From Ephydatia muelleri (taxonomy: Eukaryota; Porifera; Demospongiae; Spongillida; Spongillidae): DNA of 64,000 nucleotides. Positions 58,403-64,000 of this stretch are shown here, one piece after another. Under the pieces are notes generated by a model. It did no database searches. It worked only from the letters and a program-made list of their open reading frames with translations, and was not told where the DNA came from. Positions within the stretch are counted from its first letter, which is position 1. Each line of letters starts with the position of its first letter. A program made the translations under genes and the position numbers. The DNA lies in assembly GCA_013339895.1 (NCBI GenBank), contig JABACO010000013.1:6965787-7029786 (forward strand), in the 5' to 3' direction.

Positions 58403-59918
58403 CAGAGAATATATAGAGGGATTGGAAACGGGGCCAATCAACACTAATTAACGCGCGCAATCCTCGAACGAATCCTTACAAGCGGTACGTGTAGCACTTA
58501 GAATTTTTTTACAGCAGACACATAATATGGACTAAATCGTTTTCTCAGGCCTTTAGATTTCTGTGCGGTTTTTTGCTGTGCAGCCTTCATCTTTTCTACC
58601 CACACTGTACATGTACATGTAGATTGAAACAAAGGACTGGATGAAGTTAAACTTATAAACGTGTGCAATGATCTGGTTGCAAATGAAATGTCACATGAAA
58701 CAATATACACTTTCTAGGCACATCTAAAATAATAAAAGCATCACTTAAAGGCTTCAAACACTTCCTGTTCAGAGCACACAGACTGTGCTAGATACCAGAA
58801 AGCCTACAGACAGAATGAAATACTTTATTAGACACATGGGCATGTACAGTACACTACTTGCGGCACTGTAGAAAACTCTACGCACTGGCATAAGAAAAAC
58901 CCATTGTCAATGGAGTTGAGCAATATTGGTAGTTCACTCAGCAACAAACAATTATGAGTACTAAACTGCCTGTGTGTAGTGTGAACAGACCACTGCATGT
59001 CACTGTTGATTACCAGACACATTGCAATTACTGTTGCATGATTCCTTTGCTCTATCAACTTCGATATAGAAAAAGACTGGGATCCATCAGATATGATAGG
59101 CACCCAGGATGGAGGGTGGGACCATTGATATTCTCTCACTCAGCATGTTCAATGATTGTACCAAGCCACCAGTTAAATGGGACAAGGGGAAGGAGACAGA
59201 GAGTGCAATTTCACTACTGTATGATCTGAAGCTTGATCATGACCATGGTCAGGAGCTTTAGAAGGTTGTACAGCGAGGAATTGCCACGACCAAACCCGCG
59301 TTCTTAATGTGCCGAAGTTTCAATTTTCTTCCGCCCATCACCGTTGAAGAAATTTACAGAACGATTGGGACGTGGTTTACCTTTAAAAACATGTGATGGG
59401 CACACAACCAACATAGCTCTACCATAATAATATATTAAAACCAGCCACCATCGTAACAAAAAGCCGTGGCTCCCCCAGAGAGTAAGGGTACCCAAAACAT
59501 CATAGCGAGATTTCTGAAGATGCTATACGCAAACAACATAGCGATGGGCACATACTAGACTATGAGCAGTAAACACAAATAATGACGTGGACAGTTTATC
59601 TAGATCGACGGATTCTCCCCCCAAAGTAAAAAAATAGCCAATTTTTTTTATTTTTTGGTTAAAAAAATGGCGCAAAATCGAATCTATGAGTATTCAATGA
59701 ATCTTTAGTTGATCGTCTATCGGCTATACTTTATTTAAACTTCAGAAAGCATGTTTTATTACCTTGTGACATTCAAGACTTCAATTCAAGCCTACAATTC
59801 CGCCCCCTTTTTTGGTCAACGTAGGTGCGATTCACGCGTGCAAGGATAGGGCGCGCTAAAATTGCTAAAGTCTATGGCGCACGTGATTCGTTTCCAATCC
59901 CTCTATACATTATCTCTG
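58403..59918 (-). mobile_element. 7-bp-TSD TIR transposon, mirrored copy
   Basis: Exact reverse complement of 48541-50056, including target duplications. Confidence 0.88.
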
Positions 59919-61930
59919 CAACAATATAATCTATATATAGCGATTTGTCATTAATCGTCCCTACTTTCATCTTTCGTAGCCCTTCCTTGACTATCGTCAC
60001 AGCCCTCTCTGCCATGCTATTCGATGCCGGGTGATACGGAGCGGATGTGATGTGCATTACCCCATTCTTCCTTAAGAAATTCTTGAATTCTTTGCTGATG
60101 AAGCAAGGCCCATTGTCGGAAACCAGAGATTCCGGAATACCAAATCTCGCAAACATTGCTCTCAACCTTTGAATGGTAGCTTCTGCTGTGGTTTCTTTCA
60201 TATCTTCGGCTTCAATCCATTTCGAGGTGTGCATCAATCACCATGCACCAACAACATCCTCCCCCACACAGGCCCCGCAAAATCTATACGTGCAGTCGGG
60301 CCCATGGTCTGGTAGCCCACTTCCATGGATGAAGTGGAGCATGTGGAGGTGATACTTGTGTTTGGCATTCTTTACCATTCCTTCGATATCTTGGTCCATA
60401 CGAGGCCACCCAGACCAACGTTCTTGCAATTACTTTCATTCTATTCATGCCTGGATGTTCCCCGTGCAATGCAGTCTCTTAATACATACTCCCTCTCCCT
60501 TGAGTTGGAATCACCACCAGATTCCCCCACAAAATACACCCCTCATGCAATGACAACTCTAAACGTCTTGTTCAATATGACTTCAGCTCTTCGTCCATGC
60601 AACTCGTTCCTTTCCTCCTGCCAGCCGTGTAGTATGAACTGTGATACTTTACATGTAGACAGCAGAGGATCTCGCTTGGTCCACCTCTGTATCTGAGCAT
60701 AAGTCATTGGTCAAGGCTTCCACCAGCAGCACTACCTCGTTGGTACCTCTGACTGCTCTTCATCTGGCTTGGTCAATGGCAGACGACTCAGGCCGTCGGC
60801 ATTTCCATGCTGTGACGTCTTTTTGTACTTTATGTCATATTCGTACACTGCCATCGTTAGAGCCCATCACTGAATCCTAGCCGAAACTTGCAATGGTATG
60901 CCTCTAGAAGGTGAAAACAAAGTCAGCAATGGCTTATGGTCAGTATACAATATAAACTTCCGCCCATAAAGATATTGGTGAAATCTCTTCACTCCAATAA
61001 ACACGCAAGTGCCTCCCTCTCAACATGCATTTGCGAGTAATTCCGCTCAGCCGAACTTAGTATTCTAGATGCTAATGCTATGGGTCTTCTTTCCATCCTT
61101 TTTTTTGTGAGATAAAACAGCTCCCACTCCAAATAAAGAGGCATCACAGGCCGTACTATACACGTTCGGTTTGAGCAACTGATACAGGGGTGCCAAAGTA
61201 TCTGCTAAGCTGGGTAAGAATCTGTTATAGTAAGTTAACAGCCCTAAATAGTTCTGCCACATTCGTAGGATCAGGGACTTGATGAACTGCTTTCACCTTC
61301 TCTTCTACAGGGGATATGTCAATTTTGTGACCAAGGTATGCAACTGATTTCATCATGCATACACACTTCGACTTTTTCAGCTTCATGCCTACTTTTTCTA
61401 ACCTCTGAAGGACTTCATGTACATGATCCAAGTGTTCTTGATTTGCGTGCCCTGTAATCAAGATGTCATCTAAATACACCACAACATTTGGGTATGCCTA
61501 GGAGCAAAGTTTCCATAATTCGCAGAAAAATACCCGGTGCCGAGGACACCCCAAAAGGCAACCTTGTATAGCAAAACAACCCTTTGTGTGTATTGATCAC
61601 TGTTAGCTCCTTTGCACTCTTTATCCAGTGCTAGCTGTGTATAAGCTTGGTTAAAGTCTAACTTGGTTACCTCCTGCGAGTGTTGCCAATAAATCTTCCA
61701 CCTTTGGAATAGGGTACTCATCCAGCTTCAAAGCAGGATTCACTGACACACGAAAATCACCACAAATCCTTACTTTACCGTCCGATTTCAATAATGCAAC
61801 AATAGGTGCAGCCCAATTAGAAAATTCTATAGGTTCTAATACCCCTTCCTTCTCCAACCTTCTTAACTCCATTTCAACCCTCTCCCTCATGGCGTAAGGA
61901 AATGGTCGAGTCCCTCTGAACAGACACATT
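59919..61930 (-). pseudogene. second gypsy pol fragment, mirrored copy
   Basis: Exact reverse complement of 46529-48540, with the same frame breaks. Confidence 0.85.
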
Positions 61931-61931
61931 C

Positions 61932-62693
61932 GCCTTACCAGTCCTAATATCAATTACATCACTTGTGGAGGTTGTATGGTACTCTACACCTCCATCTCTT
62001 CCTGGCTACACAGTCCACTGATGAGACCATAACCACTGCCATTTGTAACGTGAGTGTCAAGAATGGTTCAAGCATACATCTTTGATGTTATTCGATGTGA
62101 TCATGTTATGTAGAACATTCATTTTTGGCATCAAAATGCATCATTTCGTTTCGACAGCTTTTGACCAATGCGAGCATTTTAATCTAAGCAATCTGCTGTA
62201 TCGTTTTGTGATTTCTTTCATGTATTCCCTTGGATTCTGGTGTGCTGCCACCATTATTCTGTTGCTGGTCTTCATACCAAAGGTACATGACTTCAATTAA
62301 TGCACAAGAAGTGTGTAATCAGATCCCACTCTCACTAGTTCTTTGCAGCATATAAGGATCCAGAGGGACAGACTGTGTTTCCATCTACAGTTGTCCAGGT
62401 TGACACAGAGCATGATAAAATAGTAACATTAGAGAAACGAATACAAACCCTTCAACAGCAGCTTGCTCATGGGGTAAACATTGGTCACTTCATTTCTACA
62501 CTGCATGGTTTTATGGTGTTGTGTTGTGTTGTGTTTTATGGTGTGTGGTTGTGTTCTCCAATTTAAGCACAAGTCTCTTGAAAAAATGAAGCAGTTGACA
62601 ATTTCCCATGATTCAAATTTGGGATTCGGTGAAGAGATCCAGTGTGATACAGATGTCAGCCACATACCACCCATGGATGCCACATGTAATTAA
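61932..62693 (+). pseudogene. GABA-B receptor C-terminal block, mirrored copy
   Basis: Exact reverse complement of 45766-46527, with the same TM3-TM6 deletion. Confidence 0.85.
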
Positions 62694-63116
62694 CTCAGAA
62701 TCACAATTTATTTGTTTATATACAATACATATATTTTCACAAGTGTGTAACATTTCTGCTATTTCTTTCATGAGTGGTACCTTTTTAAACAACATGCACA
62801 CAAGAGCCAATCTTCAATCATTAAATGTTGCTAAATAAAGGTACCTACATGACACTACGATTATTGCTGTAATCGTTCGCGTGTGTAGATGGTACGATTA
62901 GCTGTTTGCAGCCACAATCATTATGTCATGTAGGTTTGGTGACGTGACTAAAAGACAGGTTACATGCATTGCATGTATGGGAAAGTTGAATTACGTATAA
63001 ATTGAAATGGACATGTATCCTAGATTGGGTTCATTTAGTTTATCTCAATTTTCACATGCCTAGTATGTGTAACGGACCAAACTAGCTACAGCTTGCGCGC
63101 CGCCGCTAGCGCTGCT

Positions 63117-63297
63117 CACAGGGAAAAAAACGCGTCGAATCACTTCTTGATTTTCAAATGATTTAATTTGTCACTTACATTCTGTTACAGAATTCTTACA
63201 TTCCTGTACTGACCTGAATGTAAACATTCTGCAACAAAATGTAAGCGACAAATCATTTGACAATCAAGAAGAGATTCGACGCTTTTTTTCCCCTGTG
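63117..63297. mobile_element. hAT-like MITE, mirrored copy of 45162-45342
   Basis: Identical reverse complement with the same near-perfect 8-bp flanks. Confidence 0.8.
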
Positions 63298-64000
63298 GCT
63301 CTGCTCACGTTGTTCCACCTGCTAGCCACTTAATCCCGTCATCAGACCCCCGAATATACCCAGTTCACACCATTACAGACAAGCCTACTGAATGTTCCAT
63401 TCAAGAGTTCGCGACACGTTATGACCCCGTGCGAACTTACGACATCAGAGAGACCTCTGGTCTCTCACACTATGGCAAAAAGATTGATGACACGTGTCTG
63501 AAGGTATACATGCATGTAGGTCTGTTTTCGACTCTGAAGAGAATGTTTTTGTTCAATGTCACTTGCTTGTGGGGCATGCAGAGATTTAATTGGGAAAAAA
63601 AATTCAATTGCATGTAGACTGGTTTGTTTTCTTAACTCTACCTAGCCTCGTCCCAGGCCCCATTTTTATATGAAGTTAAATATTATTTCAAATAGGCAGG
63701 ACCCAGTCGTACCCATTTATGACGGTTCCGGTTCTGGGCTTTGCCCCCAGGGTGCAAAAGGTGTTGTGATGGGTATGATCCCGTGCCAAATTTTCCCGAT
63801 ATTTGCGTAGCTCATGACGTGTAAATTCGTTCTCATTATATCGTGCACGTTTTTTTAATATTTGTTATTTTATTTTATTGTGACGTGACGCATGGTGTCA
63901 TTGAACGCGTGGCCCCAGCCCTGAAATTGGTTTGCTGTCCCCGGTAGCAACGTGCAACGAACCGCGCTATACACAATGATACTATATGTTGATTAAAAAC

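Larger units (their letters stand above)
54280..64000 (-). repeat. palindrome, right arm (to window end)
   Basis: Reverse complement of 44459-54179. The last base of the window pairs with 44459, so the arm continues outside the window. Confidence 0.95.

Noticed and set aside
1-64000. tRNA, rRNA or other structured RNA genes
   Set aside because: No internal promoter boxes with cloverleaf arms or rRNA core sequences were noticed by eye. A covariance-model scan would be needed to exclude degenerate ones.

Overview
The window is animal (metazoan) nuclear DNA. It has AT-leaning intergenic sequence, GT..AG introns, dispersed transposon remnants, CA microsatellites and a short (TTAGGG)n block. The only substantial host gene recognised is a multi-exon GABA-B-type (class C) G-protein-coupled receptor. 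Several repeat-borne gene families (integrase-core, ZSWIM-like, a lysine-rich family and a TIR-bounded unknown protein) resemble families common in sponges and other early-branching marine invertebrates. I therefore favour a sponge or similar marine invertebrate, with moderate to low confidence on taxon.

Layout. 0-1.45 kb: satellite with a ~161-bp unit. 2.3-9.1 kb: duplicated accessory blocks, each with a second copy ~32-35 kb away, with fold-back and TIR elements inserted. 9.7-10.6 kb: last-exon remnant of a GABA-B receptor joined to a hAT transposase remnant. 10.7-14.0 kb: a retroelement with a restriction-like endonuclease whose reverse-transcriptase core is inverted relative to both ends. 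15.1-16.4 kb: a TIR element with a perfect 7-bp target duplication. 17.3-18.1 kb: a second fold-back element. 19.0-32.9 kb, minus strand: the GABA-B receptor gene. One of its introns holds a telomeric-repeat block, a truncated LINE and, inside the LINE's microsatellite tail, a complete Ty3/gypsy element (23,567-28,657) with identical 171-bp LTRs. 33.8-43.5 kb: second copies of the 2-8 kb blocks, two related MITEs, a gene of a lysine-rich unknown family and an integrase-core remnant containing a newly arisen minisatellite.

From 44,459 to the window end the sequence is one inverted repeat. Positions 44,459-54,179 are mirrored by 54,280-64,000 around exactly 100 N, and every spot checked is identical. 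Each arm carries a decayed GABA-B C-terminal block with TM3-TM6 deleted, a Ty3/gypsy pol fragment, a second copy of the 7-bp-TSD TIR element, a GABA-B first exon, MITEs and a 37-bp tandem repeat next to the gap. Identity extends to small indels in the tandem repeat and the gap has a conventional size, so a contig placed twice is the simplest explanation. A very young real palindrome is not excluded.

Functionally, one receptor gene is probably usable. It encodes a secreted Venus-flytrap ligand-binding domain, seven membrane segments and a coiled-coil tail. The rest is receptor debris and mobile DNA. Many coding segments, including those of the apparently young gypsy element, carry single-base frame breaks, so some may be consensus-sequence errors rather than biology.
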